DNA from: Gracilibacteraceae bacterium
GTDB taxonomy: Bacteria > Bacillota > Desulfitobacteriia > Desulfitobacteriales > Syntrophobotulaceae
Length of the DNA stretch: 5,470 nucleotides
Reading direction: 5' to 3'
NCBI GenBank assembly: GCA_031255985.1
Contig: JAIRRL010000083.1
Span: 1-5,470 of the forward strand
Shown: piece by piece, positions 4,901 through 5,470 of the stretch
Numbering within the stretch: the first letter of the stretch is position 1
Layout of the letters: each line of letters begins with the position of its first letter
Notes under the pieces: model-generated
Seen by the model: only the letters and a program-made list of their open reading frames with translations
Told to the model about the DNA's origin: nothing
Database searches by the model: none
Program-made: the position numbers and the translations under genes

Positions 4901-5470
4901 TTATATATTTTTAATTTCATCTCTTACCTCCATTAACGCAAAACCTAAAACATTCTGTCCTTTCCAGTAATTCGGATTGTTTATGCTTTTATTATCTTCA
5001 GATAAACCTACACCCCATATTTTATCAAAAGGGCTGGCTTCAACTAATATTTTGTCTCCAGTTGAGAGTAATATTTTTAACATTTCTTCATTTTGAGTGA
5101 ATTTATAAAAGTTTCCGTTCAATACAATTGAATATTTTACATTATCCCATTCATTTGAATCAAAATTTTTTACTTCCCGGCCAAGCGATTTCATTTGTTT
5201 TGGATGATTCGCCGATAATATTTTTTCAAATGTTTCTAAATCATTAAAAATTAATGCTTTTTGTCCCATCATATATTGTTCCGCACAATTATAATGTTTG
5301 CCTTCTACAATGAAATTTGATTTTTGCCATTGGCTAAAACAATTGGTTGACAAATAATTTTTATCAGGCTGCCAAAAGAACACATAATTCAATTTCTTTT
5401 TTGAATTAAATTTTTTAACCAAATCATTTACAGTATATTTTTGTTCATAATATTTATTTAAAAAAGGTGA
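4901..5470 (-). CDS. NADAR/YbiA-family N-glycosidase-like protein (5' end outside window)
   Basis: The 189 visible residues form a NADAR domain (YbiA-like, formerly DUF1768/COG3236). Members cleave N-glycosidic bonds: YbiA-type proteins hydrolyse reactive riboflavin-pathway intermediates, and others remove ADP-ribose from guanosine in DNA as antitoxins to DarT1 toxins. Signatures, numbered from the internal TTG at 5422: FFW (15-17), CFSQW (28-32), CAEQYMMGQKA with Glu48, LGREV (80-84), Trp92, LLSTGDKILVEASPFDKIWGVGL (118-140), WKGQNVLGFALMEVR (153-167). That TTG is probably not the start: the frame stays open for 16 further codons to the edge, including KYTVNDL, the usual N-terminal helix of this family, and no ATG occurs in them. 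Composition is strongly AT-rich against about 60% GC in the neighbours, with Lys/Asn/Ile-rich coding, suggesting horizontal acquisition. Stop TAA at 4903-4901. Which of the two roles applies cannot be decided here. Confidence 0.88.
   Translation of the reverse strand, partial: SPFLNKYYEQKYTVNDLVKKFNSKKKLNYVFFWQPDKNYLSTNCFSQWQKSNFIVEGKHYNCAEQYMMGQKALIFNDLETFEKILSANHPKQMKSLGREVKNFDSNEWDNVKYSIVLNGNFYKFTQNEEMLKILLSTGDKILVEASPFDKIWGVGLSEDNKSINNPNYWKGQNVLGFALMEVRDEIKNI

Noticed and set aside
5420..5422. TTG at 5422 as the start of the NADAR gene
   Set aside because: The frame remains open to the window edge and the upstream residues resemble the family's N-terminal helix, so the gene is better called partial.

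Overview
The window looks like a chromosomal segment from a GC-rich bacterium, most plausibly a Firmicute (Clostridia or Negativicutes grade). I base this on strong GGAGG-type ribosome binding sites, near-consensus sigma-A-like promoters with 17-base spacers, and a MetA of the acetyl-CoA-using type. No ribosomal or phylogenetic marker is present, so this placement is a weak inference. Base composition is about 60% GC up to roughly 4810, then drops sharply to roughly 20-38% GC in the 60-base lines I counted to the right end. The last gene is therefore compositionally foreign.

Layout. (1) 1-1907, minus strand: a two-gene unit. A membrane-anchored family-2 glycosyltransferase (951-1907) is followed after 9 bases by sbcD (DNA repair nuclease subunit), which runs off the left edge. 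sbcD carries an in-frame 18-bp tandem repeat in a surface-loop position. (2) 1968-2010: the terminator of metA and the promoter of the glycosyltransferase unit overlap, with the promoter -35 inside the terminator loop. (3) 2049-3578, minus strand: metA (homoserine O-acyltransferase, predicted acetyl type) lies downstream of ybaK (aminoacyl-tRNA deacylase). Between them are two direct copies of a REP-like element, each a GTAG tetranucleotide followed by an 8-bp GC stem. (4) 3579-3896: a 318-base divergent control region with good promoters in both directions, a 17-bp inverted repeat between them, and a 12-bp tandem repeat in the ybaK leader. (5) 3897-4811, plus strand: a TIM-barrel protein of the xylose-isomerase-like / sugar phosphate isomerase-epimerase superfamily, substrate unknown. 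(6) 4812-4900: an AT-rich convergent intergenic region with a weak bidirectional hairpin and repeats. (7) 4901-5470, minus strand: an AT-rich NADAR/YbiA-family N-glycosidase gene whose start lies beyond the right edge.

The genes do not form one obvious pathway: DNA repair, lipid-linked sugar transfer, methionine synthesis, translation quality control and a sugar-isomerase-like enzyme sit side by side. The features most worth following are the REP pair, the overlapping promoter/terminator, the sbcD repeat, the crowded divergent promoter region, and the acquired NADAR gene. NADAR genes can be antitoxins or damage-control enzymes, and this one's upstream partner lies outside the window. I found no convincing whole new system inside these 5.5 kb.
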